35,073 bases of DNA from an uncultured Lachnospiraceae bacterium (GCA_947576945.1 CANPTH010000044.1:1-35073), one strand, 5' to 3'. Counted from the first letter of the stretch, positions 15,422 through 24,420 are shown. Program-made: numbers and translations. The notes: generated by a model not told the origin, from the sequence alone.

Positions 15422-16243
15422 GTGATCAAAGCGGATCATCTGATAAAAACTTTTGTCAGAAATGAAAAGAAGAACAGGAAAATGGAGATCAATGCCGTTG
15501 ACGATATCTCATTGACGGTGGAGGAAGGAGAGATCGTGGGTATTTTGGGGCCCAACGGGGCGGGCAAGACCACACTGCTGCGCATGATGTCCAGGCTGAT
15601 GAAGCCCACCAGCGGACAGGTCAGCATCCGGATCGGAGAGACGGAGATGACGGACGAGATCGAAGTCAAACGGCATATCGGTTATCTGTCCAACAATACG
15701 AAGCTCTACGGCAGACTTTCGTCCCGTGAGCTGCTGCAGATGCTGGGCACCATCTACGGCATCCCGGAGCAGACGGTGGAAGAGAGGATCAGGCAGATCA
15801 GTGAGGTCCTGTCCATGGATGCTTTTCTGGATAACCGGATCGAGAAGCTCTCGACGGGACAGACGCAGCGGGCTTCCATCGCCAGATGTCTGGTGCACGA
15901 CCCGCAGGTCTATATCTTCGATGAGCCGACGCTGGGACTGGATATCATCAGCAGCGCGTCTATTATTGATTTCATGAAAAGGGAGAGAGACAGAGGAAAG
16001 ACAGTGCTCTACTCCACGCATTATATGGAAGAGGCGGAATATCTCTGCGACCGGATCGTGATGATCCATCGGGGGAAGATCATCAGCGAAGGCACGCCGG
16101 CGGAATTGAAGGAGCGGACGAAGAAGGACAGCCTGCGGGATGTTTTTTCAGGGCTGATCTTGGAAGAAAGCGGCAGTATACTGCCGGATGCAGCCGACGG
16201 CTCATATGAGCAGCCAGGCGGTATAAAAGGAGGGCGTGCATAA
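15422..16243 (+). CDS. ABC transporter ATP-binding protein (NatA/CcmA type)
   Basis: A 273-residue ATPase with Walker A GPNGAGKT (43-50), signature LSTGQTQR (143-150) and Walker B YIFDEPT (164-170). The Q-loop is the GYLSNNTKLYGRLS form seen in NatA-like exporters in place of a plain Gln motif. The start is GTG 15422 after a purine-rich GGGGAAG. It should power the adjacent ABC-2 permease/CPBP fusion, whose ATG overlaps its stop codon by one base. Related systems export Na+ (NatAB) or peptides; the substrate here is not known. The C-terminal 40 residues are an acidic, Gly-rich tail without a domain. Confidence 0.88.
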   Translation: MIKADHLIKTFVRNEKKNRKMEINAVDDISLTVEEGEIVGILGPNGAGKTTLLRMMSRLMKPTSGQVSIRIGETEMTDEIEVKRHIGYLSNNTKLYGRLSSRELLQMLGTIYGIPEQTVEERIRQISEVLSMDAFLDNRIEKLSTGQTQRASIARCLVHDPQVYIFDEPTLGLDIISSASIIDFMKRERDRGKTVLYSTHYMEEAEYLCDRIVMIHRGKIISEGTPAELKERTKKDSLRDVFSGLILEESGSILPDAADGSYEQPGGIKGGRA

Positions 16244-18270
16244 TGAACACGAAGATTATCAGGACTTTGGTGAAGAAAGAAATGCTGGATGTCTTCCGCG
16301 ACAAGAAGACCGTGATCATGATGATGGTGGTGCCGGTGATCCTGTATCCGTTGATCTTTATAGGCGCCATGCAGGTGGTAGCTTTCATCTCTTCCAGTAT
16401 GGAGACGCAGAATTACAGGATCGCGGTGGATGCAGGGGACAACGGCGCTTTTTTACATAAGCTGCTGGAACAGGGGGAAGCTGACGAAGAGGAAAATGCA
16501 TACGAGATCACGATCGTGGATGCAGCTTCCGTTGCGGACTATGAAGCCGCTTTGAATGAGGAGACCATAGACGTCTATGTCGCGGGAAAGATGCAGGACG
16601 GGCGGATGCAGTATGACGTATATTATCTGAACTCTGTCACCAACTCGGATTACGCGGCCGGTATTGTCATGGAGGCTTTCGATGAGCTGCGGGAAGAGAT
16701 GACGAGACAGCGGATCGAGGCGGCCGGTCTTAACGTGCATGAGATTCTGGAGCCGATCGGCTATGAGAAGGAGAACATGTCCAGCAGTGAGCAGTCTCTG
16801 GGCAGTATCATGGGTTCTGTTCTGCCATTCATGCTGATCATCAGCCTGCTGATGGGCACCATGTATCCGGCCATTGATACGACGGCGGGTGAGCGGGAGC
16901 GGGGAACGCTGGAAACCATACTGACCCTGCCGGTGACGAACAGGCAGCTGATCGTGTCGAAGTTCATTACGGTGGCGGTGATCGGCATGATCTCGGCGCT
17001 CCTGAATATTCTTTCGATGGGCGGGATTGCCTTCTATATCTATGCGATCCTGGAGATGCAGTCGGATGTGGGTTCCTTTGACATGGCGATGTTCGTGCCG
17101 GCGATCCTGGTATGTATGCTGGCCATATTTGCCTTTTCGCTTTTTATCAGTGCGGTGACCATGTGCGTGACTTCATTTGCGAAGAGCTATAAAGAGGCCA
17201 ACAACTATATTACGCCGTTGATGCTGGTGGTAATGTTTGTGGGCTATATCGGGTTCATTCCCAATCTGGAACTGACCCAGGCCATGGCCATGATGCCGGT
17301 GGCGAATATCTGTCTGCTGATCAAGAATATGCTGGTCTTTAAGGTGGATTACGGTTTGATCGCGGTGGTGCTGATCAGCAATGTGGCCTATGCGGTGGTG
17401 GCGATTCTGTTCTTAAGTAAGATCTATGACAGCGAGGCGATTCTGTTCTCGGAGCAGAAGGGGAATCTGCAGCTTTTTGAGAAAAGAAGCAATCTGCGCA
17501 AGGGCGGCGTGCCCACCGTGTCGGACGTGTGGTTTGTGGTGGCGGTGACGATCCTGCTGGTTCTGTATGCGGGCAGTCTGCTGCAGGTGAAATATGGGCT
17601 GGCGGGCGTGTTCGGCACCCAGCTGATCCTGCTTCTTGTACCGCTGGCGCTGGTGATTTATACGAAAAAAGATATGAAGCTGACCTATGGTTTTACAGGC
17701 ACAGGGGCGGCAGGTTTTGTCGGCAGCGCGTTTTTGGCAGTGGGAGTGTATCTGATCAATATTATGCTGGCTGGCGGTTTGATGAGGCTCTTTCCGCAGA
17801 GTGCGGAAAATGTGGAAACGACTTTTTCCGGGATCATGGGAGACAATGTGCCGGCGGTATTTCTGGTGATCGCGCTGGCGCCGGCTGTCTGTGAGGAGAT
17901 GCTGTTTCGGGGGCTGATCCTGCATTCTCTGAAGGCGAGATACAGGGTGGTTTCGGCGATCGCCATAACGGCGGCGTTGTTTGGCGCTTATCATATGAGT
18001 CTGGTGAAGTTTATCCCGACGGGGCTTCTGGGCGCCGTGCTGTGCTATGTGGTATGGAAGACGGGAAGCATCTATCCGGCCATGCTGATGCATTTTCTGA
18101 ACAACGCCTGCAGTGTGATCGTCACCTACTTTCCGGAGCAGGCCGGCAGAGTCGTGCCGATGCTTGTCAAAGACAGCGTTACCTTCGCTGACACTCTGCT
18201 GCTTCTGGGAGCAGGGCTGCCTCTGTTGGGGATCGGGGTCCTGGTGCTGAGAAAGTGCAGGAAGAGTTGA
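16243..18270 (+). CDS. ABC-2 permease fused to CPBP intramembrane protease
   Basis: A 675-residue fusion. Residues 1-~400 form an ABC-2/NatB-type permease: one N-terminal membrane helix, a long extracytoplasmic loop (about 50-180), then a bundle of helices containing the ERERGTLETIL segment common to this class. Residues ~430-675 form a second membrane domain with CPBP protease motifs: EEMLFR (E551, E552, R556), H584 in GAYHMS and H617-N621 in HFLNN, all expected catalytic or metal-site residues. The two-domain form is a known Firmicute architecture. The protease part may process or protect against an exported peptide, while the ABC part exports it; that is inference. AAAGGAGGG precedes the ATG. 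Confidence 0.88.
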   Translation: MNTKIIRTLVKKEMLDVFRDKKTVIMMMVVPVILYPLIFIGAMQVVAFISSSMETQNYRIAVDAGDNGAFLHKLLEQGEADEEENAYEITIVDAASVADYEAALNEETIDVYVAGKMQDGRMQYDVYYLNSVTNSDYAAGIVMEAFDELREEMTRQRIEAAGLNVHEILEPIGYEKENMSSSEQSLGSIMGSVLPFMLIISLLMGTMYPAIDTTAGERERGTLETILTLPVTNRQLIVSKFITVAVIGMISALLNILSMGGIAFYIYAILEMQSDVGSFDMAMFVPAILVCMLAIFAFSLFISAVTMCVTSFAKSYKEANNYITPLMLVVMFVGYIGFIPNLELTQAMAMMPVANICLLIKNMLVFKVDYGLIAVVLISNVAYAVVAILFLSKIYDSEAILFSEQKGNLQLFEKRSNLRKGGVPTVSDVWFVVAVTILLVLYAGSLLQVKYGLAGVFGTQLILLLVPLALVIYTKKDMKLTYGFTGTGAAGFVGSAFLAVGVYLINIMLAGGLMRLFPQSAENVETTFSGIMGDNVPAVFLVIALAPAVCEEMLFRGLILHSLKARYRVVSAIAITAALFGAYHMSLVKFIPTGLLGAVLCYVVWKTGSIYPAMLMHFLNNACSVIVTYFPEQAGRVVPMLVKDSVTFADTLLLLGAGLPLLGIGVLVLRKCRKS

Positions 18271-18289
18271 AGCATTACATAATCTTTAC

Positions 18290-18331
18290 AAAAAACGTGC
18301 GCAGGAGCTGTCAGCTGACAGGCCTGCGCAC
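18290..18331 (-). terminator. Terminator of treR (also faces the ABC operon)
   Basis: GTGCGCAGG (18297-18305) pairs perfectly with CCTGCGCAC (18323-18331), and inside it CTGTCAG pairs with CTGACAG. Read on the minus strand, six T follow the stem (18290-18295). The treR stop codon lies in the loop region. The same hairpin with a weaker T-tail (18335-18338) could end the ABC operon on the plus strand. Confidence 0.85.
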
Positions 18332-19045
18332 TGCGTTTTCCTGAAACCGGAAGTAATCCGGGCGGTGTCTGGACTGGGTGAATTCAAACATGATGCCGTC
18401 GCTGTTGTAAGTATAGCTGCTGACTACGGCCATACAGTTATAATCCTCAGCATTCAGATCCAGATATTTCTCATCAATCTCCGTGATTTTCTCAACGGTC
18501 ATGATCCGTCTGCTGTTCACGATAGTCATATGCAGCGTGTTTTCCAGATAATCGTAGATGGAGGCTTCCGCGATCTCTCTGGTCAGACCGGGCGTGCATT
18601 CCCTCAGGAAGTAGTTGTGGTTTATGATCAGCGGCATGTCATCCAGATAGTGCAGCCGCTGGATATAGTAGAGCTGCGCGCCGGGCGCAAACCCTGTCTT
18701 CTCAGCAAGGGAAGCGCTGGCCTGTATCTCCATGAAAAGAAGCACCTTCGTGGCTGCTGTCTGGCCGTTGCGCCGGGCCGATTCCCGGAAGCTCTCGATC
18801 TCACCGATGGCAAATGCCGTTTGGGCGGCCGGGCGGTAGATGTTGCGGACGCCCTTGCCCTGCATCGTCTGGACATAGCCGTCGGTGACAAGGCGGCCGA
18901 TGGCGCGCCGGACGGTGTTGCGGGAACAGTCGTAGGTTTGGATCAGAAGGTTTTCGGAGGGCAGAAGTTCCTGATAGGCAAATTCGTCAGTCTCAATTTT
19001 TCTTTTCAGATCCTGATAGATGGTATCGTATTTATTTCTGGGCAT
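18311..19045 (-). CDS. treR: Trehalose operon repressor TreR (GntR/HutC family)
   Basis: A 244-residue regulator: an N-terminal winged helix (about residues 5-70, with LPSENLLIQTYDCSRNTVRR as helix-turn-helix) and a C-terminal UTRA effector domain (about 90-240) containing LYYIQRLHYLDDMPLIINHN. Length, sequence and position divergent from a trehalose PTS operon identify it as TreR, which in Firmicutes is released from DNA by trehalose 6-phosphate. AGGAG precedes the ATG on the minus strand, and a strong promoter lies upstream. It presumably binds the three TGTTTAAACA palindromes between the two transcription units. Confidence 0.9.
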   Translation of the reverse strand: MPRNKYDTIYQDLKRKIETDEFAYQELLPSENLLIQTYDCSRNTVRRAIGRLVTDGYVQTMQGKGVRNIYRPAAQTAFAIGEIESFRESARRNGQTAATKVLLFMEIQASASLAEKTGFAPGAQLYYIQRLHYLDDMPLIINHNYFLRECTPGLTREIAEASIYDYLENTLHMTIVNSRRIMTVEKITEIDEKYLDLNAEDYNCMAVVSSYTYNSDGIMFEFTQSRHRPDYFRFQENAVRRPVS

Positions 19046-19117
19046 TGCAGTGCTCCTTTCTGTAATCTGCGTTATGTCGGCTGCAATAGCAGAATCCTTT
19101 CTTTTCTATTATAATCT

Positions 19118-19145
19118 ATTATAATTTACAGAACAGTAAAGTCAA
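19118..19145 (-). promoter_or_regulatory. treR promoter
   Basis: On the minus strand TTGACT (19140-19145) and a perfect TATAAT (19118-19123) are separated by 16 nt. The nearest operator (19161-19172) lies upstream of this -35, so treR itself may be less tightly controlled than treP. Confidence 0.7.
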
Positions 19146-19160
19146 GGGGCGGAAGAAAGC

Positions 19161-19239
19161 TTGTTTAAACAAATTTTGAAAATGATGTTGACATGTTTAA
19201 ACAAGTGTGATATATATAATACATAACATGTTTAAACAA
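19161..19239 (+). promoter_or_regulatory. treP promoter with three TreR operator candidates
   Basis: Three near-identical palindromes are present: TTGTTTAAACAA (19161-19172), ATGTTTAAACAA (19193-19204) and ATGTTTAAACAA (19228-19239). Their centres are 32 and 35 nt apart, about three helical turns. TTGACA (19188-19193) and TATATA (19211-19216), spaced 17 nt, form the promoter. The middle palindrome fills its spacer and the third covers the start of transcription. They resemble the TTGTATATACAA class of Firmicute TreR sites, with TTTAAA in the centre. Confidence 0.85.
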
Positions 19240-19430
19240 GTTACGGAGCAAAAACGAAGCAGGCATGAGGGGCATAGAATACGGATGCTGCAGAACCGCC
19301 AGTTCATTGTCAAGACCGGAATGCGGAAATTGCAATGAGGGACGGCACGGAGATCAGAACAGGGACCGGCCGGAAGCGCGGATGGAATCTGCAGATCCTG
19401 AGAATGTGAAACCTCGGAATGGAGGAGAAT

Positions 19431-21332
19431 ATGGGTAAGTATACGCAGGACGCGATGGAGCTGCTGCGTTTGGTAGGCGGCAGGGAGAACATAGCGGCGG
19501 TTTCGCACTGCATGACAAGAATGCGGTTTGCGCTGGCGGATCCTTCGAAGGCGGATATTGCGGCCATCGAAGCGATGAAGGTGGTCAAGGGAAGTTTTAC
19601 GCAGTCGGGGCAGTTTCAGGTGATCATCGGCAATACGGTGGCTGATTTTTACAATGATTTTATTGCGGCGGCAGGAATCGAAGGGATGTCCAGGGATGCG
19701 GTGAAACAGGCCGCGAAACAGAACCAGAATGTATTGCAGCGGATCGTCACCGCACTGGCCGAGATCTTCGCGCCGCTGATCCCGGCAATCATTACCGGTG
19801 GTCTGATCCTGGGATTCCGCAACTGTATCGACAGTCTGTATCTATTTGAAAACGGGACGAAGACCCTGTGCGATATCAGCCAGTTCTGGGCGGGGCTTGA
19901 CTCGTTCCTGTGGCTGATCGGCGAGGCGGTCTTCCACATGCTCCCGGTGGGCATCTGCTGGTCGGTGACCAAGAAGATGGGAACCACCCAGATGCTGGGC
20001 ATCGTCCTGGGTCTGACGCTGGTATCGGGACAGCTGTTGAACGCTTATGCGGTAGCCGGCACGGCAGCGGCGGACATTCCAAAATGGGATTTCGGTTTTG
20101 CCAGAGTGAACATGATCGGTTATCAGGCGCAGGTGATCCCGGCGATCCTGGCGGCGTTTACACTGGTCTATCTGGAGAAGTTTCTGCGGAAGATAACGCC
20201 GCAGGTGGTTTCTATGATCGTGGTGCCCTTTGGCAGCCTTTTGCTGGCGGTGATGGCTTCTCACTTCGTGCTGGGGCCTGTGGGCTGGAAGATCGGTTCC
20301 GCGGTTTCGGCGGTGGTATATGCGGGCATTACCGGCCCGGTCAAGGTAGTATTCGGCGCGCTGTTCGGTTTCGTCTATGCGCCGCTGGTGATCACGGGAC
20401 TGCATCATATGTCGAATGCCATTGACCTGCAGCTGATTGCCGATTACGAAGGCACCATGCTGTGGCCCATGATCGCCCTGTCCAATATTGCACAGGGATC
20501 TGCGGTTCTGGGGATGATCGCATTGCAGAGAAAGAATGCGGAGGCGCAGGAAGTGAATGTGCCCGCCTGCATCTCCTGTTATCTGGGGGTAACGGAGCCG
20601 GCCATTTTCGGCGTCAATCTGAAACAGGGGTATCCCTTCGTGTGCGGCATGATCGGCTCCGCCCTGGCGGCAATCGTCTGTGTGGCGACTTCCACCACGG
20701 CAAATGCGATCGGCGTAGGCGGCCTGCCGGGCATCCTTTCCATCCAGCCGGCTTCCATGCTTAACTTTGCGATCTGCATGGCGATCGCGGTGGCGGTGCC
20801 TTTCACGCTGACAACGATGGTCGGCAGAAGAAAGCTGACGGCGGTATCTGCGTCACCACACAGCGGCGCGGCACAGCAGGAACTGAAAGCATTTTTATCG
20901 GGAAAAGCAATTTCCCTTAAGGAAGTGGGGGACGGTGTGTTTTCGGAAGGCATTATGGGAGACGGTCTGGCTATTGTGCCCACTGACGAGGTGCTGCGGG
21001 CGCCGGCGGATGCGGAGGTGACGGTATTGATGGAGGATTCCAGACATGCCTGCGGGCTGAAACTGGCGGGCAATGTGGAGATTCTGCTGCATATCGGGAT
21101 AGACACGGTAGATATGGCAGGGGACGGTTTTACCTATCTTGTTTCACCTGGACAGCAGGTGAAAGCAGGTGATGCACTGATCCGTTTTGACAGAGAGAAG
21201 ATCCGGCAGGCCGGGCATCCGGACACGACAGTCTGTGTCGTTACGGAAGAAGGGGAGGCAGCAGGCAGTATCCTGTATCATACCGGCATGGATGTGAAAG
21301 CAGGAGAATCGGTGGTCGCAGCCTGGAGATAG
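19431..21332 (+). CDS. treP: Trehalose PTS permease, fused EIIBCA
   Basis: A 633-residue PTS permease that imports trehalose as trehalose 6-phosphate. The EIIB domain (1-~85) carries the phosphorylation Cys C27 in SHCMTRMRF. The EIIC membrane domain (~105-470) has about ten hydrophobic segments, and the conserved GVTEPAIFG stretch lies near its end. A glucose-type EIIA domain (~485-633) holds the phospho-His H554 in LLHIGIDTV and the partner H539 in SRHACG. The presence of a fused EIIA means HPr can donate directly. ATG 19431 is used because GGAGGAG lies 5 nt upstream; ATG 19419 overlaps that site. It is followed 46 nt later by treC. Confidence 0.92.
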   Translation: MGKYTQDAMELLRLVGGRENIAAVSHCMTRMRFALADPSKADIAAIEAMKVVKGSFTQSGQFQVIIGNTVADFYNDFIAAAGIEGMSRDAVKQAAKQNQNVLQRIVTALAEIFAPLIPAIITGGLILGFRNCIDSLYLFENGTKTLCDISQFWAGLDSFLWLIGEAVFHMLPVGICWSVTKKMGTTQMLGIVLGLTLVSGQLLNAYAVAGTAAADIPKWDFGFARVNMIGYQAQVIPAILAAFTLVYLEKFLRKITPQVVSMIVVPFGSLLLAVMASHFVLGPVGWKIGSAVSAVVYAGITGPVKVVFGALFGFVYAPLVITGLHHMSNAIDLQLIADYEGTMLWPMIALSNIAQGSAVLGMIALQRKNAEAQEVNVPACISCYLGVTEPAIFGVNLKQGYPFVCGMIGSALAAIVCVATSTTANAIGVGGLPGILSIQPASMLNFAICMAIAVAVPFTLTTMVGRRKLTAVSASPHSGAAQQELKAFLSGKAISLKEVGDGVFSEGIMGDGLAIVPTDEVLRAPADAEVTVLMEDSRHACGLKLAGNVEILLHIGIDTVDMAGDGFTYLVSPGQQVKAGDALIRFDREKIRQAGHPDTTVCVVTEEGEAAGSILYHTGMDVKAGESVVAAWR

Positions 21333-21378
21333 AAAGACGTAAAGGGCACAGCGGCTGAGAGAAAGGCAGGCATAAGAC

Positions 21379-23100
21379 ATGACAGAATTCAGAGACAAGG
21401 TGGTATATCAGATTTATCCGAAATCTTTCAAGGATTCCAATAAGGACGGATTTGGCGATTTGCAGGGCGTGATAGAGAAACTGGACTATCTGCAGGAGCT
21501 GGGGATCGACTATATCTGGATCACGCCGGTATTTCCTTCTCCGCAGAAGGATAACGGTTATGACGTGGCCGATTACTGTGCGATAGATCCGCGGTTCGGC
21601 ACCATGGCGGACATGGAGGAGCTGATCCGGGAGAGCGGCAGGCGCGGGATCGGACTGATGCTGGATATGGTCTTTAACCATACCTCGACGGCCCATGAGT
21701 GGTTTCAGCGCGCAATGGCGGGGGAAAAGGAATATCAGGATTATTACATTTTCAAGGAGGGGGCGCCGGATCGGGCGCCCACCAACTGGCAGTCCAAATT
21801 CGGCGGTTCGGCCTGGGAGTATGTGCCGCAGCTTGGCAAATGGTACCTGCACCTTTTTGATGTGACGCAGGCAGACTTGAACTGGGAAAATCCGCGGGTG
21901 CGGGAGGCGCTTAAGAAGGTGATCCTTTTCTGGAAGAAGAAGGGCATCCGGGGCTTTCGCTTTGATGTGGTCAACTTAATCTCCAAGCCGGAAATCTATG
22001 AGGATGATCACGAAGGAGACGGCCGGAGATTCTACTCGGACGGCCCCCATATCCATGAATATTTAAAAGAGCTGACGCGGGATACCGGCATAGAAGAGCT
22101 GGTGACGGTGGGGGAGATGTCCTCCACGCGACTGGAAGCCTGCGCCCGCTACTCCAATCCGCAGGAGCGGGAACTGTCCATGTGCTTTCATTTCCATCAT
22201 CTGAAGGTGGACTACAAGGACGGGGATAAATGGGCGCTTATGGAACCGGACAGAATGGCTTTGAAAAAGCTGTTTGAACAGTGGCAGACCGGGATGCAGA
22301 GTCAGGGCGGGTGGAGTGCGCTGTTCTGGTGCAACCATGATCAGCCGAGAATCGTCAGCCGCTTCGGGGACGAGGGGCGCTACTGGAAAGAGTCGGCAAA
22401 AATGCTGGCGGCCAGTATCCATCTGATGCGGGGGACACCCTATATCTATCAGGGAGAAGAGCTGGGGATGACGAATGCCCATTACAGCCGGGTGGAGCAG
22501 TACCGCGATGTGGAGAGCCTGAATTATTACATGATCCTATTGGGGCAGGGGAAGACGAAAGAAGAGGCGCTATCCATACTGGCGGCCCGTTCCAGAGACA
22601 ACAGCCGCACGCCCATGCAGTGGTCGTCGGAGGCTTACGGCGGATTCAGCGAGAAGGAGCCATGGATCGCCGTGCCGGATTCTTATCATAAGATCAACGC
22701 CGCAGCGCAGCGGTATGATGACGGTTCCATATTTTCCTTTTATAAAAAGCTGATCGCCCTGCGCAGGGAAAAGGCCGTGATCTCACAGGGCTCGATTGCT
22801 TTTCTCGCGCAGGACAATGCCGATGTGCTGGCTTACAGGCGGCAGTGGGAAGGGGAAGAGCTGGTGGCGCTCAACAATCTGACAGCCGAAGAAACCACGG
22901 TCACGGCAGAACCGGCGTGGACGGCGTATCGGAAGATTCTTGGAAATTATGAAGATCCTGCGGCTGGGGCGGAAAGACAGGAAAGACCGGCCGGCCAGGC
23001 GGACGAAGTGACGGGGAGCCGGCCAGACAGGATGGGAGAGCGGATTGCAGAAGGCAGGATCGTGCTGCGGCCGTATGAGACGGTCGTGCTGGAGAAATGA
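21379..23100 (+). CDS. treC: Alpha,alpha-phosphotrehalase (trehalose-6-phosphate hydrolase), GH13
   Basis: A 573-residue GH13 enzyme that hydrolyses trehalose 6-phosphate to glucose and glucose 6-phosphate in the cytoplasm. Catalytic residues are in place: nucleophile D196 (GFRFDVVN), acid/base E246 (VGEMSS) and stabiliser D321 (NHDQPR). The opening VVYQIYPKSFKDSNKDGFGD is the oligo-1,6-glucosidase/TreC signature. Genomic context with treR and treP settles the choice between those two. Near the C-terminus (about residues 525-555) there is a hydrophilic insert rich in Arg, Gly and Glu inside the last beta domain that the usual enzyme lacks. The ribosome site is weak, so translation may be coupled to treP. 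Confidence 0.92.
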   Translation: MTEFRDKVVYQIYPKSFKDSNKDGFGDLQGVIEKLDYLQELGIDYIWITPVFPSPQKDNGYDVADYCAIDPRFGTMADMEELIRESGRRGIGLMLDMVFNHTSTAHEWFQRAMAGEKEYQDYYIFKEGAPDRAPTNWQSKFGGSAWEYVPQLGKWYLHLFDVTQADLNWENPRVREALKKVILFWKKKGIRGFRFDVVNLISKPEIYEDDHEGDGRRFYSDGPHIHEYLKELTRDTGIEELVTVGEMSSTRLEACARYSNPQERELSMCFHFHHLKVDYKDGDKWALMEPDRMALKKLFEQWQTGMQSQGGWSALFWCNHDQPRIVSRFGDEGRYWKESAKMLAASIHLMRGTPYIYQGEELGMTNAHYSRVEQYRDVESLNYYMILLGQGKTKEEALSILAARSRDNSRTPMQWSSEAYGGFSEKEPWIAVPDSYHKINAAAQRYDDGSIFSFYKKLIALRREKAVISQGSIAFLAQDNADVLAYRRQWEGEELVALNNLTAEETTVTAEPAWTAYRKILGNYEDPAAGAERQERPAGQADEVTGSRPDRMGERIAEGRIVLRPYETVVLEK

Positions 23101-23140
23101 CAGGAGACAGAGGAAGTGTTCCAGGATATGCCGCCGCCGC

Positions 23141-23169
23141 TTTACAAAAGAAAACAAAACAGATAAGAT
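23141..23169 (+). promoter_or_regulatory. Promoter of the HAD phosphatase gene
   Basis: TTTACA (23141-23146) and TAAGAT (23164-23169) are separated by 17 nt. A strong ribosome site GGGGAGG lies just before ATG 23234. Confidence 0.5.
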
Positions 23170-23233
23170 AGCCGTAGAGTAAAATCGACTATGCAGCTGG
23201 CTTACACGATTTGCATGAAAAGGGGAGGAAGAG

Positions 23234-24115
23234 ATGAGGCGGCGGATTATTTTTCTGGATATTGACGGAACACTGACAGAAGCGGGCAAAAACGAGCCGC
23301 CGCAGTCGGCGCTGTGGGCTATAGAGCAGGCCAGGAAGGCCGGGCATTTCGTATTTCTGTGCACCGGCAGGAATTATGATATGCTTTCTCCTTTACTGCA
23401 GTATGGGTTTGACGGTGTGATCGGCAGCGCCGGCGGATATATTGAGTGCCGGGGCGAGGTGCTCTATGACTGTCCGATGACGAGAAGACAGACGGAGTTG
23501 GTTATGACAGTGCTGGCCGGGAACGGAGTGTTTCGAACGGTGGAATGCATGGAAGGCGCCTTTACGGACGAGGGCTTTAAGGAATTTTTACAGGAACATG
23601 CCGCAGAGGGGAGAAACAGCGAGCTTCTGCGCTGGCGGGAGCAGATCGAGCAGTCTCTGCATATTCTGCCCATGCGGGAATACCGGGGGCAGCCGGTGTA
23701 TAAGGTCGTGTTCATGAGTTCTTCCATGGAAGCCCTTGCCAGGCCGCAGGAAGCGCTTCGTGAGGAGTTTGACTTCTGTATTCATGGAGAGGATCCTTAC
23801 GGTTTCATAAACGGTGAGATCATCAACAGACAGTTTGATAAAGGAAAAGCGGTGGAGAAGGTCTGCATGCATCTGGGCATCCCGGTGGCGGACGCGATCG
23901 CTTTCGGGGACAGCATTAACGACAGGCAGATGCTGGAGACGGCAGGCCTTGGTATCTGTATGGCCAACGGAAGCGAACAGTTAAAGGAACTGGCAGATGA
24001 GATCTGTCCTGCGGTGTGGGAGGACGGTATTCAGACGGCGCTTGAAAAGTATTGTCTTACAGCCTCCTCTGTTTCCCTGTTCCCGGATGCCGGGATGAAA
24101 GAAGCAGAACGGTAA
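23234..24115 (+). CDS. Cof-type HAD phosphatase (subclass IIB)
   Basis: A 293-residue haloacid dehalogenase-like hydrolase. Motif I DIDGTL (nucleophile D9, acid/base D11) is at the N-terminus; FLCTGRN is motif II; a type IIB cap domain spans about 85-200; the Lys of FDKGKAVEKV is motif III; and FGDSINDRQML is motif IV. Such enzymes dephosphorylate sugar phosphates, flavin or pyridoxal phosphates. Its position after the trehalose operon suggests a sugar-phosphate substrate, but it seems to have its own promoter and the substrate is open. The last 25 residues extend past the domain and carry no motif. Confidence 0.87.
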   Translation: MRRRIIFLDIDGTLTEAGKNEPPQSALWAIEQARKAGHFVFLCTGRNYDMLSPLLQYGFDGVIGSAGGYIECRGEVLYDCPMTRRQTELVMTVLAGNGVFRTVECMEGAFTDEGFKEFLQEHAAEGRNSELLRWREQIEQSLHILPMREYRGQPVYKVVFMSSSMEALARPQEALREEFDFCIHGEDPYGFINGEIINRQFDKGKAVEKVCMHLGIPVADAIAFGDSINDRQMLETAGLGICMANGSEQLKELADEICPAVWEDGIQTALEKYCLTASSVSLFPDAGMKEAER

Positions 24116-24309
24116 ATCAAGACTGAAAGGGGTTGAAGTGGATAATATTAGAATTTTATTCAATAAAGTTGATGAACCTCCTGATTGCAGGATCAAAAGT
24201 TGAGACTTAACCGGAAGAATAAATCAGCTGTAAACCGGTCTGAAAAGATGTGGAATCGATCACAGCATTTTAGACAAAATTGCAGTCTCTGATTTGGAAA
24301 ATCTGCCAA

Positions 24310-24339
24310 TTTACAAATATTTCGAGAGGGTGCTATAGT
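24310..24339 (+). promoter_or_regulatory. Promoter of the amylosucrase-lacI operon
   Basis: TTTACA (24310-24315) and TATAGT (24334-24339) are separated by 18 nt. Transcription would start near 24346. Confidence 0.6.
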
Positions 24340-24354
24340 AAGTAAGGATTAAAG

Positions 24355-24368
24355 TGTAACCGATTTCA
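24355..24368 (+). promoter_or_regulatory. CcpA-binding cre site
   Basis: TGTAACCGATTTCA fits the low-GC Gram-positive cre consensus TGWAANCGNTNWCA at every defined position. It lies just downstream of the predicted start site, where bound CcpA would repress. Confidence 0.75.
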
Positions 24369-24420
24369 CATGCGGAAAGCGACCACACATATTGACTGAA
24401 AATGGAGGATGCTACAGACA

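Larger units (their letters stand above)
19046..19430. other. treR-treP intergenic region and treP leader
   Basis: Beyond the promoters and operators, the treP leader is about 200 nt. It contains an unusual Cys- and Arg-rich open frame of 57 codons (ATG 19265, stop overlapping the treP start at 19436-19438) without a good ribosome site, probably chance. No riboswitch or terminator-like structure was recognised in it. Confidence 0.4.
24116..24420 (+). other. Intergenic region before the amylosucrase gene
   Basis: The first ~190 nt are AT-rich and contain no recognised gene, terminator or repeat. The last 110 nt carry the promoter, the cre site and the ribosome site of the downstream operon. 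Confidence 0.6.

Noticed and set aside
24220..24236. TGTAAACCGGTCTG as a second cre site
   Set aside because: The invariant central CG is out of register and the 3' half does not match.
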